A stretch of 64,000 nucleotides of DNA from Rhizobium leguminosarum bv. trifolii WSM2297 (GCF_000271845.1 NZ_JH719392.1:362945-426944), one strand, 5' to 3'. Positions 1 through 7,970 are shown, counted from the first letter of the stretch. Program-made: numbers and translations. The notes: generated by a model not told the origin, from the letters alone.

Positions 1-591
1 CAACCCCTCGACCGCCATCATCGACGAAATGGGATTGCGATCCTGCGCATAGAGCCCTTCGACCGCATGCGCCATGGCATTGAGCCCGCTGCTGACGCTG
101 ATGTTGACCGGCAATCCCAATGTCAATTCGGGGTCGTAGATCACCACTTCCGGCAGGATGCCGGGGCCGCGGACCGTGATCTTCTGCCCGTTCTCCGTCT
201 GGCCGAGGATTGGAGTAACCTCCGACCCCGCATAGGTCGTCGCCACCACGATCTGTGGTGCGTCGTTGCGATAGGCGATTGCCTTGCCGAGACCGATCGT
301 CGACCCGCCGCCGATCGCGACCACGCAATCGGCACCGGCCATCTCGTATGCCGCCAGCGCGCGCTCGGTCACATCGACCGGCGTGTGCATGACAGCGCCG
401 TCGAATAGTCCCGCCGCAAGCGGGCCGAGGGAAGCGGCGATACGTTGAGCATCGGCTTTCTGGTGCTGGGTCGAAAGGATCAGGGCGCGCTTGCCGCCCT
501 GCCCTGCAATCGCCTCGGCGAGGCGACTCACAGAACCGCTCCCGAAGATGATCTGAGCTGCACTGACCGTGTATCTGAAAGGTGCGACCAT
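1..591 (-). CDS. graC: maleylacetate reductase, 3' end beyond window
   Basis: Iron-containing alcohol dehydrogenase family. It would reduce maleylacetate to 3-oxoadipate with NAD(P)H, the last specific step of hydroxyquinol breakdown, in the cytoplasm. The visible 197 codons start MVAPFRYTVS. They include the nucleotide-binding GGGSTIGLGK near residues 94-103, the TTYAGSEVTP segment near 118-127 and the GLNAMAHAVEG helix near 169-179, all typical of maleylacetate reductases rather than generic Fe-alcohol dehydrogenases. Family members are about 350 aa, so roughly the last 150 residues lie left of base 1. The ATG is one base after the TAA of graF, so the two are almost certainly co-transcribed and probably translationally coupled. 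Confidence 0.9.
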   Translation of the reverse strand, partial: MVAPFRYTVSAAQIIFGSGSVSRLAEAIAGQGGKRALILSTQHQKADAQRIAASLGPLAAGLFDGAVMHTPVDVTERALAAYEMAGADCVVAIGGGSTIGLGKAIAYRNDAPQIVVATTYAGSEVTPILGQTENGQKITVRGPGILPEVVIYDPELTLGLPVNISVSSGLNAMAHAVEGLYAQDRNPISSMMAVEGL

Positions 592-592
592 G

Positions 593-1573
593 TTATCGAT
601 CGAGTTTGAACAGTGAGACTGCATTGGTGCGGCCGATCTTCAGACGGTCGGCTTCGGAGATGGTGGTGCTGTCGAACCAGTTTGCAGCATGATCGACGTT
701 CTCGAAAGGCCAGTCTGTCGAAAACAGAATTCTGTCCGCGCCGATTTCCAACATAGCATCGATCAGCGATTGCGTGCGGAAATTGCCCGACGTCGTAATG
801 TAGAAATTCTCGTTAAAATAATCGGCAATCGGGCGTTTGGCCGGATAGTTCTTTTCTACCTTGACCCACGCATTCCGGTTGTCGATGCGCCACATCATGT
901 ACGGCAGTCCCTCGCCCATGTGACCGACGATGATCCGCAAAGCCGGGTGCTCGTCAAACAGGCCGGATCCCATCAGGCGCAGCGCATGAACAGCGGTCTC
1001 CTGCGCGAACGCCCATGTCGGACCCATCAGCCAGGAATGGCCGGCATAGATCCGGCTATCCTGCGGTAGCGGGTTGCGCGGGTGCAGATAGAAAGGAACG
1101 TTGAGTTTTTCGACTTCGGCCCAGAACGGACGGTATTGCGGCAGGTCGTAGTAGAGCGGCGTTGATCCGTCGCCTTCCTGCGAGAAGCCGTTGACCAGTG
1201 CGCCGACGAAACCCATCGTTGTCACGCAGCGCTGCAATTCCTGCGCAGCGGCATCCGGATCCTGCAGGGGCAAAGCTGCAAATCCGAGGAAACGGTTCGG
1301 GTTTTTAGCGCATTGCTCGGCCAGAAAGTCGTTGGCACGTCGGGAAATCTCCAGGGCCTTTGCCCTGTCCGGGATCGCCTGCACGGCCGGAGCGTTCAGC
1401 GACAGGATCATTTTCTCGATGCCGTGAGCATCCATCAGCCGCAAACGCTTGTCCTGGATATCCAGAAGACGGGCGGACAGTTCCGTCCAGTAGTCGCCCG
1501 GCACGAACCCGGCCGAATCCTGCAGCGTCTCGGGAATGGCGAAATGTTCTTCAAGCGCGATCTTGCCTTGCAC
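593..1573 (-). CDS. graF: gamma-resorcylate (2,6-dihydroxybenzoate) decarboxylase
   Basis: Amidohydrolase-superfamily, cofactor-free aromatic decarboxylase converting gamma-resorcylate to resorcinol. The 326-residue protein starts MQGKIALEEHFAIPE, where E8 and H10 would be metal ligands, and carries FYLHPRNPLPQ near 161-171, a GHMGEGLPYM segment and the FSTDWPFENVDHA segment with the catalytic-region Asp near the C-terminus. Length and sequence match the Rhizobium sp. MTP-10005 GraF type as I remember it. The start is GTG at 1573 with a purine-rich AGGAAAGAG upstream. It sits 47 bases after graA and one base before graC. Close relatives can also act reversibly as resorcinol carboxylases, so direction is not proven by sequence. 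Confidence 0.93.
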   Translation of the reverse strand: MQGKIALEEHFAIPETLQDSAGFVPGDYWTELSARLLDIQDKRLRLMDAHGIEKMILSLNAPAVQAIPDRAKALEISRRANDFLAEQCAKNPNRFLGFAALPLQDPDAAAQELQRCVTTMGFVGALVNGFSQEGDGSTPLYYDLPQYRPFWAEVEKLNVPFYLHPRNPLPQDSRIYAGHSWLMGPTWAFAQETAVHALRLMGSGLFDEHPALRIIVGHMGEGLPYMMWRIDNRNAWVKVEKNYPAKRPIADYFNENFYITTSGNFRTQSLIDAMLEIGADRILFSTDWPFENVDHAANWFDSTTISEADRLKIGRTNAVSLFKLDR

Positions 1574-1620
1574 GATATGCTCTCTTTCCTGTCTTCAATC
1601 GAAATAATGAGGATGGCGGA

Positions 1621-2853
1621 TCAGAACTGTCCCTTGGGCGGAAGACCGAGCAGTTGTTGGCCGACCATGGTGCCGACGGCATCCCAGTTCATGGAAATGT
1701 GGCGCCCGACGGCATTTGCATCGCGCCATGCCCGCTGCACGGGATTGGACATCTGGAGGCCGAGGCCGCCGGTCGATGCATTGAGTGCTTCGACCGCCCG
1801 GAGCGCCAGGCTAACCGCAAAGGACTGGCTGCGGCGGGCGAGAATCCGATCTTCCTCGGTGATCTCGCCGGTACCATCCGCGCGGGCCTGGGCCAGTTGC
1901 TGCGCCCGGGCAATATCCCGCAGAATGATTTCGCGGGCAGCATCCACGGATGCGGAGGCTTCCGCCACGCGAAGCTGGATCGTCGGAAATTCGGCGATCT
2001 TGTTGTTGCCACCGGCAACCGCACCCCGTGTCACCCTGGTCCCGATGTGGTCGATGTAGCTATCCAATGCGCCCTTCGCCGCACCGACGGCGGCGCTGCC
2101 GAGGCAGAACGGAATTCCCATGAGCAGCGGCATGTTGAAAAGGCCGACACCCTCATAGAAGCGCCCGCCCTGCGTTCTGCCGGAGGTCGCGTCCGGAAAG
2201 CTCAGTATGCGATATTGCGGAACGAAGACTTCCTTGAGGATCAGGCTTTTTGAGCCGGTACCCGCAAGGCCGACCACATCCCAGGTCTCGGCAATGGCAT
2301 AGTCGCTGGCGGGAACCAGAAGGAAGGCCGGCATGGGACGCTCGCCCTCGCCGTTTGGCGGAATGATCGCCGCACAGAGGGCCCACTGGGCATTTTCGCA
2401 TCCGCTCGCAAAGGCCCAATCGCCGGACAGACGGAAACCGCCCTCGACGCGTTCAGCCATTCGGACCGGCGCGTAGGAACCGCAGAGCAGCGCATCCGGA
2501 TTGCTACCCCACACGTCCTGCTGGACCCTTTCCTCGAACATGGCGAGGAGCCATTGATGCGCGGAAAGGAGGCCGGCAACCCAGCCGGTGGAGGCACAGG
2601 CCGACGACAGTTCGATATTTGCATCGACAAGCTCGGCAAACGATCCTTCCGCGCCGCCGAAACGGGCAGGCTTGACGATATCGAAATAGCCGGCGGAGCG
2701 CAGCAGATCGATATTGCGCACCGGCACACGGCCGGATTTTTCGGTATCGCGGGCGCCGGCACGGATTTCGTCCAGCACCGGTGCGATGCGATCTGCAAGA
2801 CATGCGTTCTCGACCCGCGCTGCGGCGGGAAACAGGGCAGCTGTATTGTTCAT
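1621..2853 (-). CDS. graA: resorcinol hydroxylase, oxygenase component
   Basis: Group D flavin monooxygenase with the acyl-CoA dehydrogenase fold (HpaB/HsaA-like). With a flavin reductase partner it hydroxylates resorcinol to hydroxyquinol. The 410 residues run from an N-terminal helical domain (AGYFDIVKPARFGG near 53-66) through a beta domain (GDWAFASGCENAQW) to a C-terminal four-helix domain ending NASTGGLGLQMSNPVQR and RDANAVGRHISMNWD. The gene begins 10 bases after the reductase gene. Reductase, oxygenase, decarboxylase and maleylacetate reductase in this order equals the D-A-F-C order of the published gra cluster. Hydroxyquinol dioxygenase (graB) would be expected left of the window. Confidence 0.88.
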   Translation of the reverse strand: MNNTAALFPAAARVENACLADRIAPVLDEIRAGARDTEKSGRVPVRNIDLLRSAGYFDIVKPARFGGAEGSFAELVDANIELSSACASTGWVAGLLSAHQWLLAMFEERVQQDVWGSNPDALLCGSYAPVRMAERVEGGFRLSGDWAFASGCENAQWALCAAIIPPNGEGERPMPAFLLVPASDYAIAETWDVVGLAGTGSKSLILKEVFVPQYRILSFPDATSGRTQGGRFYEGVGLFNMPLLMGIPFCLGSAAVGAAKGALDSYIDHIGTRVTRGAVAGGNNKIAEFPTIQLRVAEASASVDAAREIILRDIARAQQLAQARADGTGEITEEDRILARRSQSFAVSLALRAVEALNASTGGLGLQMSNPVQRAWRDANAVGRHISMNWDAVGTMVGQQLLGLPPKGQF

Positions 2854-2863
2854 GGAACGACCT

Positions 2864-3403
2864 TCAATTCTGGGATGTGGGAAGCGCGTGCTGTGGCGCG
2901 CAATATTTCGAGTTTTCGTACATTAGCGGGATCGTGTCGTCGGAGAGGCGTGTATCCACCACCTGCCCGATGAAGATCGTGTGCGTCCCGTAGGGAACCG
3001 CGCCCATGCGACGGCAGACAACCGAGGCATGAGCGGAATCCAGCACCATCATGCCGCGCTCATGGCGAACCCAATCGGCAGCCTCGAAGCGCCGCTCAGG
3101 CGCAATCTTGCCGCTGAATCCTTCCGACAGGGCGACCTGCCTGTCGGTCAGAATGCTGACTGCAAATTCCGGCACCTCAAGCAGCATGTCATGCAGGTAG
3201 GTGCGATTGTTCAGGCAGATGAGGAGAGACGGCGGATCCATCGAAAGTGAGGTGACGGCAGTTGCCGTCATGCCATGGTCCGTACCGTTGCGGCAGGCAG
3301 AGATGATCGTCACCGTCGCCGGGAAACGGCGCATGGTCGATCGAAACGCATCGCTGATCGGTGCGGGGGCCGGCACTATGCCGAGAGCAGCAGTGGCAGA
3401 CAT
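2864..3403 (-). CDS. graD: flavin reductase component of resorcinol hydroxylase
   Basis: Flavin reductase-like (FMN-binding split barrel) protein of 179 aa supplying reduced flavin to the adjacent oxygenase. Visible family features are the N-terminal RFPATVTIISACRNG strand, GMTATAVTSLSMDPPSLLICLN near 45-66 with the classic TxTS-xxPP flavin contact, and a late GTHTIFIGQV strand. It is the first gene of the minus-strand gra operon. Its promoter region (3404-3608) is shared with divergent graR and contains palindromes matching one upstream of graK. The assignment to GraD rests on context; the fold call alone is very secure. Confidence 0.88.
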   Translation of the reverse strand: MSATAALGIVPAPAPISDAFRSTMRRFPATVTIISACRNGTDHGMTATAVTSLSMDPPSLLICLNNRTYLHDMLLEVPEFAVSILTDRQVALSEGFSGKIAPERRFEAADWVRHERGMMVLDSAHASVVCRRMGAVPYGTHTIFIGQVVDTRLSDDTIPLMYENSKYCAPQHALPTSQN

Positions 3404-3436
3404 GATTTCCTCCCGTGTTTCCTCGTCGTCAAATTA

Positions 3437-3459
3437 TTGCATTTGCAACTGTTGTCAAC
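3437..3459. promoter_or_regulatory. candidate GraR operator in graD-graR divergent promoter
   Basis: Two adjacent imperfect palindromes are visible: TTGCA-TT-TGCAA at 3437-3448 and GTTG-T-CAAC at 3451-3459. The 11-mer ATTTGCAACTG at 3441-3451 recurs exactly, inverted, at 4070-4080 just after graR and ahead of graK. MarR proteins commonly bind short palindromes of this kind in divergent promoters. Binding by GraR is inference. Confidence 0.6.
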
Positions 3460-3608
3460 GCAAATCTAGAAGTCAGGCGGGAAAAATGTTTGATCTACCC
3501 CGCCATTGTCGACGGCTGAAAGCCAATCATGTTGTCATCCCGGTCATTTAGGTGCATGTCGGAGAGAACGTTCAGCAAGCGCCCCGAATCCCGCCAGCAG
3601 ACAGAGAT

Positions 3609-4061
3609 ATGTACAAACTTACCGATTCCGTTCCGTATCTTCTCAATCGCGCCGGCGTGCGGATAGCCGAGGTATTCGCGCAGAGAATTGCCGAAGACGA
3701 TCTCAGCGTGGCGATGTACCGGGTTCTGGCGATGCTCAAGGAGCGCCGGGAAAGCACGCTGGGGGATCTCGCCGACGTCGTCTCTGTCGAGATTTCGACG
3801 CTTTCGCGCCTCGTCGGCACACTGGCCAAGCGCAAGCTGGTGTCGAGAACACGCCCGGAAGACAATGGCCGTATCGTCATCGTCAGGCTGACCCCGCAGG
3901 GCGAGGCGCTGACGGAAAGGCTCATGCCGCTTGCCGTGGAGCTTGAACGCACCGCGGTTCAGGGCATGTCGGCCGAGGAGGTCGCAGCCCTGAAAAATGC
4001 GTTGCGCCGCATGCACAGCAACCTGCCGGCCATGTCCGCAAAGGGAAAAGTTGCCAGCTGA
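3609..4061 (+). CDS. graR: MarR-family regulator of the gra genes
   Basis: Winged-helix MarR regulator, about 150 aa from the preferred start MYKLTDSVPYLLNRAG at 3609, which is how relatives begin. A GTG at 3552 would add 19 unlikely residues. The central DLADVVSVEISTLSRLVGTLAKR (residues about 58-80) is the recognition-helix region. The wing follows as SRTRPEDNGRIVIVRLT with the basic and acidic residues typical of MarR. It is divergent from graD and co-directional with graK, which places it between the two promoters carrying the shared palindrome. It probably represses both units until gamma-resorcylate or a metabolite is bound; the effector is inferred from context. Confidence 0.85.
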   Translation: MYKLTDSVPYLLNRAGVRIAEVFAQRIAEDDLSVAMYRVLAMLKERRESTLGDLADVVSVEISTLSRLVGTLAKRKLVSRTRPEDNGRIVIVRLTPQGEALTERLMPLAVELERTAVQGMSAEEVAALKNALRRMHSNLPAMSAKGKVAS

Positions 4062-4065
4062 GAAG

Positions 4066-4080
4066 TTTGCAGTTGCAAAT
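4066..4080. promoter_or_regulatory. candidate GraR operator ahead of graK
   Basis: TTTGCA-GT-TGCAAA at 4066-4079 is a 6-bp inverted repeat with a 2-base spacer. It starts five bases after graR ends, and its right part CAGTTGCAAAT (4070-4080) is the exact reverse complement of the element at 3441-3451 in front of graD. An AT-rich stretch follows (ATTTTATTCGCAAG), which could hold the graK promoter. Confidence 0.6.
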
Positions 4081-4260
4081 ATTTTATTCGCAAGTATTTA
4101 ATAGCGTGTCATCGTTGTCTTGACATCGCCCGCTCGCGGGTGAGTCTGGCGCTTGGAGGAACCACGCCGGCAATGATCCAGGAGGATTTGTACATGGATC
4201 GGTGCGGACCTGCCACTGGCAGGAGCGTACTTCCTGTACGCAATGTATGGGGAGGGAAAA

Positions 4261-5544
4261 TTGGCCATACAAGATCTCGCTATTTTCAACGAACGCGTTC
4301 GCAGCCCGAATATCATCATCGCCCTTTGTGGTCTGCTGATCCTGTTCGACGGGTATGATCTGATCGTTTACGGCGCAGTCGCGCCGGCGCTGCTCGGTGA
4401 AGCAAGCTGGGGCCTGACGCCCGGAATGGTCGGAAGAGCTGCTTCCATCACCCTGTTCGGCATGCTGCTCGGCGCGCTCGTTGCGGGAACACTCGCCGAC
4501 AGGATAGGCCGTCGCAAGGTCATCATCGGCAGCCTGTTGAGCTTCTCCGTTATGATGATCGGCAGCGGTCTTGCACCGAACTTTCTTGTTTTCGAGGCAA
4601 CACGCTTTCTCGCCGGCCTGGGGCTTGGCGCTCTTTTTCCGACAGTAACAGCGTTGATCATCGAGTTTTCCCCGCCGAAACGGAAGGCGATCGCCTATTC
4701 CTTTGCGCTTCTGGGTTATCTGGCCGGCGGCATCATCTCGGGGATCCTCGGAATGTTGCTGATACAGAAATACGGATGGCGTCCGCTGATGATCATCGGC
4801 GGCGCACCGATCCTGCTCCTGCCTTTCTTCATCCGCCTCATCCCTGAGTCCCCCGAATGGCTGGCAACGAAGAACCGCCAGGCCGAAGCCAACCAGATCG
4901 CAAACCAGTACGGATTGCCCAATCCCCTGGCCAAGCCCGTTGCGGCACGCCAGGTCGGCATCCGGGCGCTGTTTTCCGAAGGTCGCCTGCTACCGACTTT
5001 GAACGCATGGGGCATCCACTTCTGTTCGCTTCTGCTGACATTCGGCATGGTCAACTGGCTTCCGACCATTATGAACAAGATGGGCTATGACCTCGGTTCT
5101 GCCCTGCTCTTCTCCGTAACGCTCAATCTCGGAGCCGCAGTCGGCCTGCTGATCGGCGCAAGGATTGCCGACCGTGGAAATGTCAAAATTGTCGTGGCAG
5201 GTCTGTTTCTTCTCGGAGCCTGCTCGATCTGGTTGCTGACGCAGGTGGATCAGGGCCTCCAGGTTTACGCTCTCGTCGCACTTGCCGGTACGGGAACGAT
5301 CGGCACGCAGATCCTCGCCAATATTCTCGTTGGAAATCTCTATCCGGTCGAGATCCGTGGAACTGGCCTTGGCTTCTCGCTCGGCATCGGCCGTATCGGA
5401 GGTATGATAGGACCGGCCATCGGCGGTGCGGTTCTAGGTGCGGGCCTCGCTCCGCAGTGGAACTTCTACATTTTCGCTTCGGTCGGAGCCGTGGGATGCA
5501 TCCTCGCACTCATGACATTGCTGTACCGCAAAAAGGCTGATTGA
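4261..5544 (+). CDS. graK: MFS aromatic acid:proton symporter
   Basis: Major facilitator of the AAHS (benzoate/4-hydroxybenzoate) type, about 427 aa with 12 predicted membrane helices in the inner membrane. The family signature DGYDLIVYGAVAP sits in helix 1, and GTLADRIGRRKVIIG in the first cytoplasmic loop is the MFS A-motif. RLIPESPEWL before the central loop is also typical. I place the start at TTG 4261 because GGAGG (4251-4255) lies five bases upstream. An in-frame ATG at 4243 has no good ribosome site. In the published cluster graK is the distal gene; here it follows graR instead. Substrate gamma-resorcylate is inferred from context. Confidence 0.85.
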   Translation: MAIQDLAIFNERVRSPNIIIALCGLLILFDGYDLIVYGAVAPALLGEASWGLTPGMVGRAASITLFGMLLGALVAGTLADRIGRRKVIIGSLLSFSVMMIGSGLAPNFLVFEATRFLAGLGLGALFPTVTALIIEFSPPKRKAIAYSFALLGYLAGGIISGILGMLLIQKYGWRPLMIIGGAPILLLPFFIRLIPESPEWLATKNRQAEANQIANQYGLPNPLAKPVAARQVGIRALFSEGRLLPTLNAWGIHFCSLLLTFGMVNWLPTIMNKMGYDLGSALLFSVTLNLGAAVGLLIGARIADRGNVKIVVAGLFLLGACSIWLLTQVDQGLQVYALVALAGTGTIGTQILANILVGNLYPVEIRGTGLGFSLGIGRIGGMIGPAIGGAVLGAGLAPQWNFYIFASVGAVGCILALMTLLYRKKAD

Positions 5545-5551
5545 TGCCGGA

Positions 5552-5587
5552 TTGTCGGCAGGTTCGCCATCCGGAACCTGCCGACAA
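5552..5587. terminator. bidirectional terminator between graK and the 5.6-kb gene
   Basis: Perfect 14-bp stem TTGTCGGCAGGTTC (5552-5565) with its complement at 5574-5587 and an 8-base loop. It lies between convergent genes that end at 5544 and 5591, so it can serve both strands. Confidence 0.85.
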
Positions 5588-5590
5588 CTA

Positions 5591-5869
5591 CTAATGAACC
5601 ATTCCAGGTTTCGCCCTATTGGCGAACTGGTGGACGAGCATGATGCCCTGCTCAAGCAGCAGCTCGGCCGCCCGCAGATTGTGCGGCGCAAGCTCCCCCG
5701 AAAGTCCGCGGATCGTATTGGCGATGCAGACGGAGTTGGCGACGAAACGGGCGTCGCCCTCCCCTTCGGCCTCCTCGGCGGTTGCTTCCAAGGCGTCGGC
5801 GACGGTGTCGAGCAGGCTCGACCGTTCAACAAGCGTCATGTCGTTCAGGGTTTTCGAAATGCCGTTCAT
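5591..5869 (-). CDS. small protein of unknown function
   Basis: Predicted 92-aa acidic, mostly helical cytoplasmic protein starting MNGISKTLNDMTLVERSSLL. The start at 5869 is chosen because GAGGAGA lies six bases upstream; an in-frame codon at 5893 lacks a site. The sequence has a run of acidic and alanine residues (EATAEEAEGEGDARF) and no cysteine pair, membrane span or signal peptide that I can see. I do not recognise the family. It is convergent with graK and separated from the Nudix gene by about 170 bases with no visible gene. Confidence 0.65.
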   Translation of the reverse strand: MNGISKTLNDMTLVERSSLLDTVADALEATAEEAEGEGDARFVANSVCIANTIRGLSGELAPHNLRAAELLLEQGIMLVHQFANRAKPGMVH

Positions 5870-6042
5870 GATTGTCTCCTCGCGCGTGCCCAAGGCGGCC
5901 GCAGCGCCGATTTTCTCGATGTGAGTCAGATGGCTATGACTGTCAGATGGAGATGCATGTCTTCAGAAGCAACGCATGGCTGCCGCGCGCTTCACGCATG
6001 CGTGCAGCAAGACGCGCGGCTCAAGCACTCATTTCGCACCGA

Positions 6043-6507
6043 TCATTCCTGATGCTTCAGGAGATCGGCAAGCATCGGTCGCTGCCCTTTCAACAGCTTT
6101 GTTTCGGCGTCGGCCAGGGAAAACCAGCCGGCGCGATCAACCTCCGGAAAGCTCCTGACCTGGCCCGATTTCGGCGGCCATTCCATTTGAAACTCGGAGC
6201 TCCGTATCGCATTCACGTCCAATAGCGGATCGGCTTCGATCGACCATGCGACGACGATCTTGCCGCTGGGCTGTCGGTATTCGCCGAGCGGTGTGGCTAT
6301 GCCGTCGACTGCCACACCCAGCTCTTCGGCGGTCTCCCTCTTCGCCGCTGCGAGCTCATCCTCTTCCGGCTCGACCAATCCCTTCGGGATCGACCATGCA
6401 GCCTCGTCTTTCCCGGCCCAAAAGGGACCGCCCGGATGGACGAGAAGGACTTCGAGGTCCGTGGACAGGCGCCGATAGATGAGAAGCCCGGCGCTACGGA
6501 TTGCCAT
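6043..6507 (-). CDS. Nudix hydrolase
   Basis: 154-aa Nudix protein. The Nudix box is complete: G(43)LVEPEEDELAAAKRETAEELGV follows the Gx5Ex7REUxEExGU pattern with the REtAEE metal-binding helix. The N-terminal SAGLLIYRRLSTDLEVLLVHPGGPFWAGKD resembles the NTP pyrophosphohydrolase/Ap4A hydrolase-like subgroup often annotated as DNA mismatch repair or MutT-like. The box predicts Mg-dependent cleavage of a nucleoside diphosphate linked to some moiety; the substrate cannot be read from sequence. The small cysteine-rich gene just upstream on the same strand (25 bases away) is probably co-transcribed. Confidence 0.85.
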   Translation of the reverse strand: MAIRSAGLLIYRRLSTDLEVLLVHPGGPFWAGKDEAAWSIPKGLVEPEEDELAAAKRETAEELGVAVDGIATPLGEYRQPSGKIVVAWSIEADPLLDVNAIRSSEFQMEWPPKSGQVRSFPEVDRAGWFSLADAETKLLKGQRPMLADLLKHQE

Positions 6508-6531
6508 CGCGTTCTGCCCTTCCTGCGTCTA

Positions 6532-6699
6532 TCAAGAGGCTAGGCATTCCTCGCAGATGCCGCAGCCGTCGTCGTCCATCCACCGACACCGGCGCTGGCA
6601 ACAAAGGCAGACACGGCCATCGGGCTGCTCTTTTGTCTCTTCCGGAGGAATGATCTCGATCGTCGGGTCGAAGAGCGTGTCGGCCACAAGTTCCATCAT
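6532..6699 (-). CDS. 55-aa cysteine-rich putative zinc-binding protein
   Basis: A short reading frame from MMELVADTLFD to CEECLAS and a TGA. It carries CLCCQRRCRW and GCGICEEC, two CxxC-type knuckles about 14 residues apart, separated by MDDDG, and looks like a small zinc ribbon. GGAGCGACGAG precedes the ATG pair. The gene ends 24 bases before the Nudix start and is on the same strand, suggesting a two-gene unit. Another reading frame on the same strand overlaps it but has no recognisable protein character. Function unknown; the regular cysteine spacing is the main support. Confidence 0.6.
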   Translation of the reverse strand: MMELVADTLFDPTIEIIPPEETKEQPDGRVCLCCQRRCRWMDDDGCGICEECLAS

Positions 6700-6811
6700 C
6701 TCGTCGCTCCATCAGTCTGTTAGACATGAGATAGGAGCGACTACCGATGTCGGCAAGTTCTCGACAGTCGCCGGCGGCAGGGCGCTCCCCTGCCGCCGAG
6801 GTTTGGCGATG

Positions 6812-7210
6812 TCAGTTAATCGCCGGAATACGGGCGATGACCTTTATCTCGAAGTCGAAGCCGGCGAGCCAGTTTACGCCGAGCGCAGTCCAATTCGGAT
6901 AGGGTGGCTTGCTGAAAACCTGTTGCTTGACAGCCATGATCGTTCCGAACTGGTTTTCAGGGTCGGTGTGGAAGGTGGTTACATCGACGATATCGTCCAG
7001 CGTGCAGCCGGCTGCACTCAGCGTGGCCTTCAGGTTTTCAAAGGCCAGCCGCACCTGGCGTTCGAAATCGGGTTCGGCTGTTCCGTCCGAACGGCTGCCG
7101 ACCTGCCCGGACACAAACAACAGATCGCCGGATCGGATGGCGGCGGAATAGCCGTGTTCTTCGTAAAGAGCGTGCCTGTCGGCAGGAAAGATTGCTTCGC
7201 GTTGGGTCAT
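6812..7210 (-). CDS. RidA/YjgF-family enamine deaminase
   Basis: 132-aa RidA-family (UK114/YjgF) protein. It has the family's GDLLFVSGQVGSRSDG strand near residues 28-43 and a late NWTALGVNWLAGFDFEIKVIARIP where canonical RidA has RxxVxV. The usual catalytic Arg near residue 105 is not evident, since the segment reads ALGVNWL, so this is likely one of the Rid subgroups without proven imine deaminase activity. It is divergent from the TetR gene, with a 155-base spacer holding inverted repeats, and is the most likely TetR target. Confidence 0.85.
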   Translation of the reverse strand: MTQREAIFPADRHALYEEHGYSAAIRSGDLLFVSGQVGSRSDGTAEPDFERQVRLAFENLKATLSAAGCTLDDIVDVTTFHTDPENQFGTIMAVKQQVFSKPPYPNWTALGVNWLAGFDFEIKVIARIPAIN

Positions 7211-7283
7211 TCTGATCTCTCTTTTTTGTTGACAGCGACCGATGAGCCCGAACAGGGCTTCACAAGTTCGCTCGCCAGTTGAT

Positions 7284-7346
7284 ATACGGTACGTATGTGA
7301 TGTATTCCGTATACGCGGCGTATGTCAACCCATATACGTACCGTAT
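7284..7346. promoter_or_regulatory. TetR operator pair in ridA-tetR intergenic region
   Basis: A 13-bp sequence ATACGGTACGTAT (7284-7296) recurs as its exact reverse complement at 7334-7346. Between them lies the perfect octamer palindrome CGTATACG (7308-7315) and a further GCGTATG. The arrangement fits two TetR dimer sites flanking divergent promoters, the right copy being 20 bases before the tetR ATG. Confidence 0.75.
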
Positions 7347-7365
7347 GCGAATTTGAGAGAGTGAA

Positions 7366-7959
7366 ATGGCGAAAACTCGTAGCGAAACGATGCAGGAAAA
7401 CCGCGTCAAGTTGATCGCGGCTGCACGAAAGGCGTTTGCTCAAAAGGGGTACTCGGCAGCGTCGATGGACGAGCTGACGGCCGACGTCGGCCTGACACGC
7501 GGCGCGCTGTACCACAACTTCGGAGACAAGCGCGGGCTGCTGGCCGCAGTTGTCGATCAACTCGACACGGAAATGGCGGCGCGCGCCAAAGAGATTGGGG
7601 ATCGGGAGGGCAACGACTGGCAGGGCCTGCTTGCGGAGGGCGCGGCCTATATCGAGATGGCGCTCAATCCGGAAGTCCAGCGCATCGTTCTGCTCGACGG
7701 ACCGTCTGTGTTGGGTGATCCCTCGCAGTGGCCGAGCCAGAATAGCTGTCTACAGGTGACCAAAAACACCGTGGAGCGCCTTATCGCCCAAGGCATCCTC
7801 AAGCCGCTCGACCCGGAAGCGACGGCCCGATTGCTGAGCGGCGCGGCTCTCAATGCGGCTCTCTGGATCGCCGCCAGCGAAAATCCGCAAAGCGTGCTGC
7901 CAAAAGCGGTCGAGGCTTTTCATGCCTTGGCGGGCGGTTTGCTTGTGCAGCGTTTGTGA
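7366..7959 (+). CDS. TetR-family transcriptional regulator
   Basis: 197-aa TetR/AcrR regulator. The N-terminal HTH is clear: RVKLIAAARKAFAQKGYSAASMDELTADVGLTRGALYHNFGDKRGLL (residues about 13-60). The C-terminal domain resembles the TetR_C group of AefR/YcdC-like proteins. Its ATG has GAGAGAG just upstream. It is divergent from the ridA-like gene and convergent with the peroxiredoxin-like gene (11 bases between stops). Autorepression plus repression of the ridA-like gene is inferred from the operator pair. The ligand is unknown. Confidence 0.9.
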   Translation: MAKTRSETMQENRVKLIAAARKAFAQKGYSAASMDELTADVGLTRGALYHNFGDKRGLLAAVVDQLDTEMAARAKEIGDREGNDWQGLLAEGAAYIEMALNPEVQRIVLLDGPSVLGDPSQWPSQNSCLQVTKNTVERLIAQGILKPLDPEATARLLSGAALNAALWIAASENPQSVLPKAVEAFHALAGGLLVQRL

Positions 7960-7970
7960 TCGGCTGCGGG

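Noticed and set aside
6494..6727. A 77-codon minus-strand frame overlapping the 55-aa gene
   Set aside because: It is arginine-rich without pattern; the overlapping frame has ordered cysteines and a ribosome site.
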